Assembly (NCBI GenBank): GCA_964586425.1
Contig: CAZPHI010000005.1
Location: 8,338-72,337, forward strand
DNA: 64,000 nucleotides
Reading direction: 5' to 3'
Origin: CAZPHI01 sp964586425
Lineage (GTDB): Bacteria > Bacillota > Clostridia > Lachnospirales > Lachnospiraceae
Part shown: piece by piece, positions 8,525 to 16,799 of the stretch
Numbering within the stretch: position 1 is the stretch's first letter
Layout of the letters: each line of letters starts with the position of its first letter
Position numbers and translations under genes: made by a program
Notes under the pieces: generated by a model
Told to the model about the DNA's origin: nothing
The model's input: only the letters and a program-made list of their open reading frames with translations
Database searches by the model: none

Positions 8525-9223
8525 ATGAGTGATGAAAAAGTTTTAGTATTAGTAAGTGGTGGTGTTGACAGTACAACATGTCTTGGCCTTGCGGTATCAA
8601 GATATGGCAAGGATAATGTTGTAGCATTATCGGTTTCATACGGACAAAAGCATGAAAAAGAGATTGAGTGTTCTAAGAAGATTACAGAGTATTATGGTGT
8701 TGAACACTTATATCTTGATTTGGAGAAAATCTTTGAATACAGTGATTGTTCACTTTTAACACACTCTACTAAAGAAGTTCCAGAGGAAGAATATGCAGAA
8801 CAGCTTACAAAGACAGATGGCAAGCCAGTTTCTACATATGTTCCTTTCCGTAATGGTTTGTTCTTATCATCAGCAGCAAGCATTGCTTTGTCAAAGGGTT
8901 GTAGTTATATATTCTATGGCGCTCATAGCGATGACGCAGCAGGCAATGCATATCCTGACTGCTCAGATGCATTCAATACTGCGATGAATGAAGCAATATA
9001 TCAGGGAAGTGGAAAACAGCTCCAGATAGAAGCACCTTTTGTTAATATGAATAAAGCAGATGTTGTTAAAAAAGGACTTGAGCTTGGAGTACCATATGAA
9101 TTAACATGGAGCTGCTATGAAGGCAAGGATAAGCCATGTATGGTTTGTGGAACATGCCGAGATAGAGCAAAAGCATTTGCCGCTAATGGCGTCGAAGACC
9201 CAGCTCTCAAATTATATCAGTAA
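8525..9223 (+). CDS. queC: 7-cyano-7-deazaguanine synthase
   Basis: QueC converts 7-carboxy-7-deazaguanine to preQ0 using ATP and ammonia. The 232-residue protein has the PP-loop SGGVDS near its N-terminus (VLVLVSGGVDSTT), YGQKHEKE, and the C-terminal zinc cluster WSCYEG...CMVCGTCRDR with four cysteines, all diagnostic. I chose the ATG at 8525 rather than the in-frame GTG at 8516, because the only purine-rich site (GAAAG, 8510-8514) is directly against the GTG. The 111-base gap after folE is the longest in the operon but has no terminator. Confidence 0.94.
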   Translation: MSDEKVLVLVSGGVDSTTCLGLAVSRYGKDNVVALSVSYGQKHEKEIECSKKITEYYGVEHLYLDLEKIFEYSDCSLLTHSTKEVPEEEYAEQLTKTDGKPVSTYVPFRNGLFLSSAASIALSKGCSYIFYGAHSDDAAGNAYPDCSDAFNTAMNEAIYQGSGKQLQIEAPFVNMNKADVVKKGLELGVPYELTWSCYEGKDKPCMVCGTCRDRAKAFAANGVEDPALKLYQ

Positions 9224-9277
9224 TATTATGGAAAATGCTATTAAAACAATATACGCATATACATGCAGGAGGACTAC

Positions 9278-9790
9278 ATGAACAATCAGAGTAACAGTGG
9301 AAGAAGTAAAGAAGAGACTAACGGAATAACGCTACTTGGTAATCAGGGAACAAAGTATCCTGATAACTATGCACCTGAGGTGCTAGAAACATTTGTCAAT
9401 AAACACCCAGACAATGACTATTTTGTAAAGTTTAATTGCCCTGAATTTACAAGCCTGTGTCCTATTACTGGACAGCCGGATTTTGCTACAATTACTATAT
9501 CATACATTCCTAATGTTAATATGGTAGAGAGCAAATCACTTAAGCTTTATCTGTATAGCTTTAGAAATCATGGGGATTTCCATGAGGATTGCGTTAATAT
9601 AATTATGAAGGATTTGATTAAATTAATGGACCCTAAGTATATTGAGGTATGGGGAAAATTCACGCCACGCGGTGGTATCTCTATTGATCCTTATTGCAAT
9701 TATGGTAAGCCGGGTACAAGATTTGAGAAGATGGCTGATGACAGATTAATGAATCACGATATGTATCCAGAAAAAGTGGACAATAGATAA
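9278..9790 (+). CDS. queF: NADPH-dependent 7-cyano-7-deazaguanine reductase
   Basis: QueF reduces the nitrile of preQ0 to preQ1. The 170-residue protein is the short, unimodular type: FTSLCPITGQPDF carries the catalytic cysteine (thioimide-forming), followed by ESKSLKLYL, SFRNHGDFHED and YCNYGKPG. AGGAGG (9267-9272) lies five bases before the ATG at 9278, which decides the start over an in-frame ATG at 9263 that precedes it. It is the last queuosine gene of the operon; its product preQ1 is both substrate of Tgt (36687) and the presumed riboswitch ligand. Confidence 0.95.
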   Translation: MNNQSNSGRSKEETNGITLLGNQGTKYPDNYAPEVLETFVNKHPDNDYFVKFNCPEFTSLCPITGQPDFATITISYIPNVNMVESKSLKLYLYSFRNHGDFHEDCVNIIMKDLIKLMDPKYIEVWGKFTPRGGISIDPYCNYGKPGTRFEKMADDRLMNHDMYPEKVDNR

Positions 9791-9854
9791 TTAATAAATA
9801 ATAGATTATTAACGATTAACCGGATTTGTGTAGACAAATCGGATTGGAGGATAG

Positions 9855-10961
9855 ATGGCAGGCTCATCATATGGTAATAGGTTTAGAATAACAACTTGGG
9901 GAGAATCCCATGGCAAGGGCGTTGGAGTAGTAATTGACGGATGCCCAGCTGGCATTGATTTGTGTGAAGAGGATATTCAGATATTCTTAGATAGAAGAAA
10001 ACCGGGACAGTCAAAGTATACTACACCTCGTAAAGAGGATGATGCTGTTGAGATATTATCTGGAGTGTTTGAAGGAAAGACAACTGGAACACCTATATCT
10101 CTTGTAGTATTTAATAAGACACAGCGTTCAGGAGATTATTCAGAGATAGCCTCTTATTACAGACCAGGACATGCGGATTATACATTCGATGCTAAATATG
10201 GTTTTAGAGATTACCGCGGTGGTGGACGTTCATCTGGAAGAGAGACAATCGGAAGAGTTGCTGCTGGTGCAGTGGCTATGAAGATATTACATTCATTAGG
10301 AATTACTGTATCCGCTTACGCTAAGTCAATTGGACCAGTTACGATTGACTATAATAATTTTGATATGGCTGAAGCTATGAATAATGCATTCTCTATGCCA
10401 GATAGTAATGCTGCATCTGCTGTATCTGATTATGCTGATGAGATTATGAGCAAACAGGATTCTATTGGTGGCGTTATTGAGTGTGTTATTAAAGGCGTAA
10501 TGCCTGGTGTTGGTGAACCTGTATTCGACAAATTAGATGCTAATCTTGCAAAAGCAATTATGTCTATTGGAGCAGTTAAAGGTTTTGAAATCGGCAATGG
10601 TTTTGAGGCTGCAACCATGGTTGGCAGTGATAATAATGATCAGTTTTTCTATAATGAAGATGGAACATTGTGTAAGAGAAGCAACAATGCAGGCGGTATT
10701 CTTGGCGGTATTAGTGATGGAACAGATATAGTATTACGTGCTGCTATTAAACCTACACCATCAATTGCATCTATGCAGAATACGGTTAACAAATCAGGTG
10801 ATAATATAGAGGTCTCTATTAAGGGCAGACACGACCCAATGATAGTTCCAAGAGCAGTAGTTGTTGTTGAAGCAATGTCAGCTGTTGCTTTGGTGGATAT
10901 GATTTTTGAAGGAATGACTTCAAGAATTGATTACATAAAGGAGTTTTATAAAAACTTATGA
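9855..10961 (+). CDS. aroC: Chorismate synthase
   Basis: AroC eliminates phosphate from EPSP to give chorismate, using reduced FMN. The 368-residue protein shows GESHGKGVGVVIDGCPAG near the N-terminus, HADYTFDAKYG and RGGGRSSGRETIGRVAAG in the middle and RHDPMIVPRA near the C-terminus, all family signatures. GGATTGGAGG lies just before the ATG. A small hairpin (CCG-ATTTGT/ACAAAT-CGG with a bulged G, 9820-9843) precedes the ribosome binding site. It follows queF by 64 bases, and its TGA overlaps the ATG of the LytTR regulator. Confidence 0.96.
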   Translation: MAGSSYGNRFRITTWGESHGKGVGVVIDGCPAGIDLCEEDIQIFLDRRKPGQSKYTTPRKEDDAVEILSGVFEGKTTGTPISLVVFNKTQRSGDYSEIASYYRPGHADYTFDAKYGFRDYRGGGRSSGRETIGRVAAGAVAMKILHSLGITVSAYAKSIGPVTIDYNNFDMAEAMNNAFSMPDSNAASAVSDYADEIMSKQDSIGGVIECVIKGVMPGVGEPVFDKLDANLAKAIMSIGAVKGFEIGNGFEAATMVGSDNNDQFFYNEDGTLCKRSNNAGGILGGISDGTDIVLRAAIKPTPSIASMQNTVNKSGDNIEVSIKGRHDPMIVPRAVVVVEAMSAVALVDMIFEGMTSRIDYIKEFYKNL

Positions 10962-11671
10962 TAACTATTGGAATGTGTGATGATAATCAGCAGTGGCTTA
11001 AGTTATTCTCTGATTATATTAGAACAATGTTTTCTAATGATACATCAATGCCTGAAGTAGATATTGAGACTTATAATAATAAAAATCAATTACTCGAGGC
11101 ACTTAAAACCAAAGAATATAATTATGTCTTTCTTGATTTGGAATTGGAAGATGGGCATAATGAGGGCGGATTTGAGATAGCCGAGGTTATAAAAGAATTA
11201 GATACCACTAAGCTTGTATTTGTATCAAGTCATAGCGAACATATTGTAAAATCATTCCGATTCTATACATTTGCCTTTGTAAGAAAAGAAAGATGGAAAG
11301 AGGATGTGGTTATACTTTTTGATAAGATGAAAGAGATATATCAAAAAGAATGTGGAATATATACAATTAAGATTAAAGGAACAATGGTTGAGCTTGATAC
11401 TAATAAGGTATATAAGGTAATTATGCATAAGCATAATATGTTGTTTTATGGCAATAATATAATTACAGTTCGTGGAAAATTCAGCGAATATGAGAAAGAA
11501 TTATATAAATATGGATTTATAACAATAGGAAGAGGCTGTATGGTTAACAAAAAATCCATTGTTGATTATGCTAATTCAGAACTCACAATTAATAATGGCG
11601 AAAGAATAAAAGTATCAAGAAGTAGACATAATGATGTTAAGAAAATCGTAATTGAATTAAAAAATAGATAA
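10958..11671 (+). CDS. LytTR-family response regulator (AgrA-like)
   Basis: The 237-residue protein has a receiver domain (about 1-120; acidic pair CDDN at 8-9, phosphoacceptor D60 in VFLDLEL, VSS at the switch position) and a LytTR DNA-binding domain (about 140-235; FITIGRGCMVNKKSI, INNGERIKVSR). Such regulators bind paired direct repeats about two helical turns apart upstream of the promoter. A repeat of that kind begins only 63 bases after this gene (11734-11769). The likely partner is the GHKL kinase at 15444. The ATG overlaps the aroC stop (ATGA), so translation is coupled to aroC, an odd arrangement for a regulator of another operon. Confidence 0.92.
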   Translation: MITIGMCDDNQQWLKLFSDYIRTMFSNDTSMPEVDIETYNNKNQLLEALKTKEYNYVFLDLELEDGHNEGGFEIAEVIKELDTTKLVFVSSHSEHIVKSFRFYTFAFVRKERWKEDVVILFDKMKEIYQKECGIYTIKIKGTMVELDTNKVYKVIMHKHNMLFYGNNIITVRGKFSEYEKELYKYGFITIGRGCMVNKKSIVDYANSELTINNGERIKVSRSRHNDVKKIVIELKNR

Positions 11672-11674
11672 GCT

Positions 11675-11722
11675 AAAGCTTGTGCAAGAGATATCAAAAT
11701 TATCTTTTGCACAAGCTTTTTT
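11675..11722 (+). terminator. Intrinsic terminator after the LytTR regulator
   Basis: AAAGCTTGTGCAAGAGAT (11675-11692) pairs with ATCTTTTGCACAAGCTTT (11702-11719), followed by a T-run to 11722. It separates the que-aroC-regulator transcript from the operon downstream. Confidence 0.92.
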
Positions 11723-11733
11723 GTGATAAAAAG

Positions 11734-11769
11734 TGCAATTCGTGCCAAAAATATGCAACTCGTGCCAAA
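11734..11769 (+). promoter_or_regulatory. Paired direct repeat, probable LytTR regulator operator
   Basis: TGCAATTCGTGCCAAA (11734-11749) and TGCAACTCGTGCCAAA (11754-11769) match at 15 of 16 positions with starts 20 bp apart, placing them on the same face of the helix. The second copy ends five bases before the -35 box. LytTR activators such as AgrA and VirR use this geometry. The binder is inferred to be the product of 10958-11671. Confidence 0.72.
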
Positions 11770-11773
11770 GGGG

Positions 11774-11801
11774 TTGTAATATGAAATTATGTAGTTATAA
11801 T
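11774..11801 (+). promoter_or_regulatory. Promoter of the secreted protein/transporter operon
   Basis: -35 TTGTAA (11774-11779), 16-bp spacer, -10 TATAAT (11796-11801). The direct repeat lies immediately upstream, the normal position for an activator. The leader to the first gene is about 40 bases. Confidence 0.75.
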
Positions 11802-11847
11802 TAAATTGTATTGATCAATACGAATAACAATACAGAGGAGGATTTTT

Positions 11848-12171
11848 ATGAAACTGCTTAAAAAAATAATGACAGTTGCAATGGCAACAGCACTTATCAC
11901 TAGTACGGGTATAATGTGTACTATGGCAAATATGGAGTATGGTTATGATATACTTACATTAGATTTCGAAGATGGCTCTGGTACTGATTATTCAGGTACA
12001 TTAAAGAAGGATAATGCATCGAGTGGTTATGTATATTCTGATCCAGGTAATCCATATTCATTCACAGCGGCAATGTGTGGAGCGATATCAAAGGAGGGTT
12101 CACCAATTACTGATATTAGAAAGTGGTATACATCAGTTCAGCCAGGACAGGGAAGATATATCTATAATTAA
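11848..12171 (+). CDS. Small secreted protein of unknown family, first gene of the LytTR-controlled operon
   Basis: The 107-residue product starts with a clear signal peptide (MKLLKKIMTVAMATALITS, cleavage likely after CTMA at residue 27), leaving about 80 residues rich in Gly, Ser, Tyr and Asp with a single Cys. The C-terminus ends GQGRYIYN. GAGGAGG lies just before the ATG. I do not recognise the family. Size, export signal and position before kinase, anchored proteins and an ABC exporter-like set suggest a secreted signal, toxin or bacteriocin-like protein. It lacks a double-glycine leader, and there is no modification enzyme nearby. It ends 15 bases before the next start. Confidence 0.8.
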   Translation: MKLLKKIMTVAMATALITSTGIMCTMANMEYGYDILTLDFEDGSGTDYSGTLKKDNASSGYVYSDPGNPYSFTAAMCGAISKEGSPITDIRKWYTSVQPGQGRYIYN

Positions 12172-12181
12172 TATAAGGGAG

Positions 12182-12542
12182 AGTTTATGAAGAAGATGAA
12201 CAGCTTTAAAAGGGATAGAATTAAAACACTAACTAAACTTATAGCATCGATGGTTTTAATGCTTACATTCCTTATATGCTTTGCATTAGGCATTAAAAGT
12301 GGAAAGCTATTAGAATTATTTCCTTCAAAATCAGCAAAAGAAAAACAGACAGATGTCACATCAACTACAACAGGGGAAAAGTATACTAATTCAGCTGGAG
12401 AAGAAGTTCAGACTGCGAAAGATCCGTATACGAAGGGACCTGGCCTTGATAAAAGGGCAGTGTTTGAATTTGGAGAAGTAATACACTTTACTATGGTACC
12501 AAGCATTGAGCATAAGGGGGAAGCTGATGTACAAGTCTTATC
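12182..12542 (+). repeat. Direct repeat, 361 bp identical, copy 1 (copy 2 at 13098-13458)
   Basis: Bases 12182-12542 and 13098-13458 (offset 916) read identically by eye. The first mismatch is G12543/A13459, and differences then accumulate. The repeat covers the start codon region, membrane segment and stalk of the two paralogues. Confidence 0.9.
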
Positions 12543-13062
12543 GGTATCGGTACATGATTTTGATTATTTGGATGAACTGGAGAATTATCCGATATTGCAG
12601 AAGAATAATAACTCTCAAAAAATTTCTGGAATTAGAAAAGAATATAGTGAAGAAATTGAAAATACAGGATATCCATTCAAATTAATTAGTGTAAAAGTAA
12701 AATATACTAATACAACGGACCATATGATTAGTTGGAGTTTAGCAAATTGCAGAATATACTATGTCAATGATAAAACATACATTAAAAACGAAGGTACTCC
12801 TTTTAGTCTTCAAACAAAGGAATCAACTAATATCGACGAAAGAAGCATTATGTATATAGAATCAGGTGAATCAGAGGAGCTACTATTAACGTATTATATT
12901 GAGCATAGATTAGTTGAACAATCAATAGAGAATCAAGCCACACTATACTTTGAACCAATAGGTTTATTCACAGAGTTTAGGTGCAACATAGATAAATATA
13001 TAGGTAAAATAGGATTTATAAATCTTAATATAGATTTACAGGAATTATTAGATAACTGGTAA
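12187..13062 (+). CDS. Membrane-anchored extracytoplasmic protein, copy 1 of a tandem pair
   Basis: The 291-residue protein has a basic N-terminus, one transmembrane segment (about 17-39, IASMVLMLTFLICFALGI), a low-complexity Ser/Thr/Lys stalk (about 45-85) and an outer domain of about 200 residues with no family I recognise. The topology suggests a protein displayed on the outer face. The first 120 codons are identical at DNA level to the next gene, after which the two differ. Such anchored proteins beside LanFEG-like transporters can act as immunity or receptor proteins, but that is inference. AAGGGAGAG before the ATG is the ribosome binding site. Confidence 0.8.
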   Translation: MKKMNSFKRDRIKTLTKLIASMVLMLTFLICFALGIKSGKLLELFPSKSAKEKQTDVTSTTTGEKYTNSAGEEVQTAKDPYTKGPGLDKRAVFEFGEVIHFTMVPSIEHKGEADVQVLSVSVHDFDYLDELENYPILQKNNNSQKISGIRKEYSEEIENTGYPFKLISVKVKYTNTTDHMISWSLANCRIYYVNDKTYIKNEGTPFSLQTKESTNIDERSIMYIESGESEELLLTYYIEHRLVEQSIENQATLYFEPIGLFTEFRCNIDKYIGKIGFINLNIDLQELLDNW

Positions 13063-13097
13063 GTTTGTGACTGGACATGTCAATAGAATGAGGGCAA

Positions 13098-13458
13098 AGT
13101 TTATGAAGAAGATGAACAGCTTTAAAAGGGATAGAATTAAAACACTAACTAAACTTATAGCATCGATGGTTTTAATGCTTACATTCCTTATATGCTTTGC
13201 ATTAGGCATTAAAAGTGGAAAGCTATTAGAATTATTTCCTTCAAAATCAGCAAAAGAAAAACAGACAGATGTCACATCAACTACAACAGGGGAAAAGTAT
13301 ACTAATTCAGCTGGAGAAGAAGTTCAGACTGCGAAAGATCCGTATACGAAGGGACCTGGCCTTGATAAAAGGGCAGTGTTTGAATTTGGAGAAGTAATAC
13401 ACTTTACTATGGTACCAAGCATTGAGCATAAGGGGGAAGCTGATGTACAAGTCTTATC
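13098..13458 (+). repeat. Direct repeat, 361 bp identical, copy 2
   Basis: Partner of 12182-12542. Identity stops sharply inside the coding region at codon 119, consistent with recent partial duplication or gene conversion between the tandem genes. Confidence 0.9.
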
Positions 13459-13978
13459 AGTATCGGTGCATGATTTTGATTACTTGGATGAACTTGAGAA
13501 TTATCCAATAACCAGGAGGGATAGTATCCCTCAAGAAGTAGCTTGGTATAGAAAAGAAAATAGCAAAGAAATTGAATCGTCAGGATATCAGTTTAAATTA
13601 ATTAGTGTAAAAGTAAAATATACCAATACAACAGATCATATGATTAGTTGGTGTTTAGCAAATTGCAGGATATATTTTGTTGATGATAAAACATACATTC
13701 AAGGCTGTGGTACACCTTTTAGTCTGCAAACAAAGGAATCAACTAATATAGATGAAAGATGTATTATGTATATAGAAGCAGGTGAATCAGAAGAACTGTT
13801 GTTAATATATTATATTAGGCATGGTATAGTTGAAGATTCAGTAGAAAAACAAGCTACACTATACTTTGAACCGATAGGATTATTCACAAAGTTTAGATGC
13901 AACATAGATAAATACATAGGGATGATAGGCTTTACAAATCTTAACATAGATTTACAGAAATTATTAGACAACTGGTAA
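13103..13978 (+). CDS. Membrane-anchored extracytoplasmic protein, copy 2 of a tandem pair
   Basis: The 291-residue paralogue of the preceding gene has the same length, same single transmembrane segment and stalk. The start at 13103 is chosen because it matches the start of copy 1 and follows GAGGGC; an in-frame GTG at 13067 lies too close to the previous stop and has no ribosome binding site. Residues from about 138 onward show scattered replacements, densest around 138-155 (after NYPI), while the C-terminal part stays clearly homologous. The pattern suggests the front part was recently copied or converted, with the outer domain free to diverge, as expected for partners of variable ligands. 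Function unknown. Confidence 0.8.
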   Translation: MKKMNSFKRDRIKTLTKLIASMVLMLTFLICFALGIKSGKLLELFPSKSAKEKQTDVTSTTTGEKYTNSAGEEVQTAKDPYTKGPGLDKRAVFEFGEVIHFTMVPSIEHKGEADVQVLSVSVHDFDYLDELENYPITRRDSIPQEVAWYRKENSKEIESSGYQFKLISVKVKYTNTTDHMISWCLANCRIYFVDDKTYIQGCGTPFSLQTKESTNIDERCIMYIEAGESEELLLIYYIRHGIVEDSVEKQATLYFEPIGLFTKFRCNIDKYIGMIGFTNLNIDLQKLLDNW

Positions 13979-13998
13979 GAATTAAGGAGGATTATATA

Positions 13999-14844
13999 AT
14001 GGGAAGTGTTTTAAAGATAGAATTGGAAAGAATTAGAAGAAGTAAGATGCTTTATGTAGCTATATTACTTGAGATAGCAATTATAGCTTATGATTTGATA
14101 ATTATTGTTTTGCCAGGACTATATGAGACTTTACCAGATACTTTGGCAATATATGAGATTAGCCCAATTAAAATCAATGTTTTGCAGGGGGCATATACAT
14201 ATTGGATTTCAATGAATCAAAGTGCACCACGAGAGATGTTATATATATCATTGCCTATGATCGTCGCTTTACCATATGGTATGTCTTTATATCTTGATGA
14301 AAAGAGAGCATTTGTCAATAATATTGCTGTTAGAACAAAAAAATCATATTATTATATATCAAAAATCATAGGATTATTTCTATCTGGTGGAATCTTAGCG
14401 GTTCTTCCATTGCTAATGTCTTTTTTGTGTAATATATGCCTTTTGCCATTAGAGAATGTTGTTGCATCAACTGGTAATTATATGATAGCTAATACTTTGA
14501 TTTTGGGAGATCTATTTTTTATAAATCCGATATTATATATTATTATATATATGCTTTGGACATTCCTTATATATGGCATTCTTAATACAATGTGTTTTAT
14601 AGGTACATATTTATTTGATAATCGATTTATAGTTATATTATGTCCTTTTATTATATATTTTTGCTCATATATTGTTGCTAATATTGTTCCGGGAATAACA
14701 GCATTTCCATGGCTATATGGACAGATGAACAGGCTAAAAGTCTCTGATTTGCCATATGCAATAATAGAGATTGTTATTTATCTTGCTGTATTAATAATAG
14801 CATGTGTTATTAAAAGCTCAAAAAAACGTGATGTTCTAGCATAG
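13999..14844 (+). CDS. ABC-2-type permease-like membrane protein
   Basis: The 281-residue protein has about six hydrophobic segments: one after the basic start (MLYVAILLEIAIIAYDLIII), a long outer loop, then five more to the C-terminus. This is the fold of ABC-2 exporters (BcrB/LanE/LanG type), with the large first loop outside. AAGGAGG lies before the ATG. It sits between the duplicated anchored proteins and the 182-residue anchored protein, apart from the other two permeases, and no ATPase is adjacent; it may share the ATPase at 18382 or have a non-transport role. Confidence 0.72.
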   Translation: MGSVLKIELERIRRSKMLYVAILLEIAIIAYDLIIIVLPGLYETLPDTLAIYEISPIKINVLQGAYTYWISMNQSAPREMLYISLPMIVALPYGMSLYLDEKRAFVNNIAVRTKKSYYYISKIIGLFLSGGILAVLPLLMSFLCNICLLPLENVVASTGNYMIANTLILGDLFFINPILYIIIYMLWTFLIYGILNTMCFIGTYLFDNRFIVILCPFIIYFCSYIVANIVPGITAFPWLYGQMNRLKVSDLPYAIIEIVIYLAVLIIACVIKSSKKRDVLA

Positions 14845-14884
14845 CATTGGGATTACATTATTGACAATAGAGATGGAGGCATAT

Positions 14885-15433
14885 ATGAAAAGAATAATTA
14901 AAGTAACAGTTTTATTGGTAATTTTATGTGGAATAGCTGTATTCATAGGATATCGAGTAGACAAAGTTAATAAGGAATATGGCAATGGTAAGACTATAGA
15001 ATATCATATTAATGATACATTTTCTTGGAATAGTTATGATGTGAAAGTGAAAGGATATGAATTCACAACATTTGACCAGATTAAAGAAAAATACGGTGAT
15101 AAGACGACTATTAGTAGCAGATTAGAGGAAGAAGATGTAATACTTGTGGCTACAATTGATGTGACATATAATGGTGATAAGGAAAGTGCGGTCTTTCCAA
15201 TAACATCTATAGGTGCTGTTTCAGCTGCTTGGGCTAATGCAAGTGATTTTTCTTTGTTATCCTCAATGAATCAGGAAATGAAGTGCAAAAAGGGTGAGAC
15301 TATGGAATTCTATCTGCCATATCCAGTATGTAAGGTAGGATTTTCACCAATAGATTGGAAAAATTATAAGAATAGGAAATACGAATTAACATTCACAACA
15401 TACCCAGATGTGGTTAAGGTTGATTTGTATTAA
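14885..15433 (+). CDS. Membrane-anchored extracytoplasmic protein, unknown family
   Basis: The 182-residue protein has a basic start and one transmembrane segment (about 5-24, IKVTVLLVILCGIAVFIGY), then an outer beta-rich domain of about 155 residues. Its layout recalls the outer domain of the two paralogues at 12187 and 13103 but sequence similarity is not obvious. GGAGG (14875-14879) lies five bases before the ATG at 14885, which decides this start over an earlier in-frame one at 14861. I do not recognise it; it resembles uncharacterised proteins encoded beside LytTR systems in Lachnospiraceae. A role in sensing or protection is only a guess. Confidence 0.72.
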   Translation: MKRIIKVTVLLVILCGIAVFIGYRVDKVNKEYGNGKTIEYHINDTFSWNSYDVKVKGYEFTTFDQIKEKYGDKTTISSRLEEEDVILVATIDVTYNGDKESAVFPITSIGAVSAAWANASDFSLLSSMNQEMKCKKGETMEFYLPYPVCKVGFSPIDWKNYKNRKYELTFTTYPDVVKVDLY

Positions 15434-15443
15434 TGTATAGAAG

Positions 15444-16772
15444 ATGATGAAGGGTATATTTGAGATTATATTACAGTGCTTGATAGCAATTATATATTAT
15501 TGGCTGGTATATTCGTGTATTAACTTAAAACAGGATAATAGAACAACTAAATTCGATAAATTAATAATTCTGTCAAAATGTTGTGTTGCGTTGATATTAT
15601 TGGCAGCACGATTTATGCTTGGAAACTATTATTGTTTGGTAGAATTTGTTCATGTTCTGCTAGCTATGATTGCAATCAATTCAAAAATAGATGTTATAAA
15701 AAGAATGATGCTATTAGATAGTATTATATGTGCTTTATCACTAGTTGCAGGATTAAAATTGTATTACCAATGTGACAAGTTAATCTTATTGAATGCTACA
15801 GTACATCTATTTATTATGCTTATGACGCTGGTACTTTATTATACGTTATCGTATATAAAAGTAGTGTGGTCTCAACCAACTGAATTGAAAAAAACTAGAT
15901 GGAATGGGTACGAATTAGTAAGTATATATATTATTGCACTTATTATTATTGAGAATATTATCTTTCCAGAATTCTTCACGGATTTATTGGACAATGATAC
16001 CACAGCTTCATCAATTACTAGTGAGAACTTTGAAATAATTGTTATAGTATTCATCCTTGGGATATCTATTGATGTAATGCTCTTTGCATATAGCCTTCTT
16101 TATAATAGATTAGAATCATTCTATTCGAAGAGTTCTTCTGATGTTAATTATATTAATAATGAATATGGTTCTAAGGTTGTCAAAGATATGTATGAAGAGG
16201 CTAGAAAGATACGTCATAACATAAGCAATGATTTACTGACAATAAGAGGATGTATAGAGCAGAATGATAATGATACTGCAATTGAGTACATAGATAGTTT
16301 GCGTAAGAAAAAAGAAGAAGTATTATCATATACGACATATTGTGATAATAGAATAATTAATTATCTCTTGAATTATAAGGCATCTGTTTGCATGGATAAA
16401 AAGATTGATATTCAGTATGATATTCTAGTGATGCCAACTAATATGAGTGATGTAGACCTTAATATATTAATTGGTAATTTGCTGGATAATGCAATAGAAG
16501 CGGCCAGTCAAATTGAAGACAATAATAGAAGAATATCTTTTAACCTAGAGGAACATGTGGATTATTACAAATTTATGATTTCTAATTCTATATTATACAG
16601 TGTGCTTACTTATAATCCAGCTATGCAAACAACGAAAGAAGAGATAGCTTATCATGGCTATGGTCTCAAATCTATTATTGGAGTAGTTGAAAAATATAAT
16701 GGTAATATAGAATATACGGAAAAAGATGATACGATTATATGCAGTGTGTATATAAAGAAAGATATAAATTAA
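15444..16772 (+). CDS. GHKL sensor histidine kinase (AgrC-like)
   Basis: The 442-residue protein has about six transmembrane segments in the first 220 residues, then a cytoplasmic kinase. H258 in RKIRHNISND is the probable phosphorylated histidine; NLLDNAIEAA is the N-box and HGYGLKSI the glycine motif of the GHKL ATPase. These kinases usually pair with LytTR regulators and sense peptides through the membrane domain. The only LytTR regulator in the window is at 10958, upstream of this operon's presumed operator, so the pair would make a feedback loop. The start (ATGATG at 15444/15447) has only a weak AGAAG site. Confidence 0.88.
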   Translation: MMKGIFEIILQCLIAIIYYWLVYSCINLKQDNRTTKFDKLIILSKCCVALILLAARFMLGNYYCLVEFVHVLLAMIAINSKIDVIKRMMLLDSIICALSLVAGLKLYYQCDKLILLNATVHLFIMLMTLVLYYTLSYIKVVWSQPTELKKTRWNGYELVSIYIIALIIIENIIFPEFFTDLLDNDTTASSITSENFEIIVIVFILGISIDVMLFAYSLLYNRLESFYSKSSSDVNYINNEYGSKVVKDMYEEARKIRHNISNDLLTIRGCIEQNDNDTAIEYIDSLRKKKEEVLSYTTYCDNRIINYLLNYKASVCMDKKIDIQYDILVMPTNMSDVDLNILIGNLLDNAIEAASQIEDNNRRISFNLEEHVDYYKFMISNSILYSVLTYNPAMQTTKEEIAYHGYGLKSIIGVVEKYNGNIEYTEKDDTIICSVYIKKDIN

Positions 16773-16799
16773 CTGTGTATTATGAAAGGAGGGAGTTAT

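Noticed and set aside
11848..12171. Classical double-glycine bacteriocin or lantibiotic precursor
   Set aside because: It has a Sec-type signal peptide instead of a GG leader, and neither LanM/LanB/C nor a peptidase-containing exporter is nearby.
13067..13102. N-terminal extension of the second anchored protein from GTG 13067
   Set aside because: No ribosome binding site; the paralogue and the identical repeat begin at the ATG corresponding to 13103.
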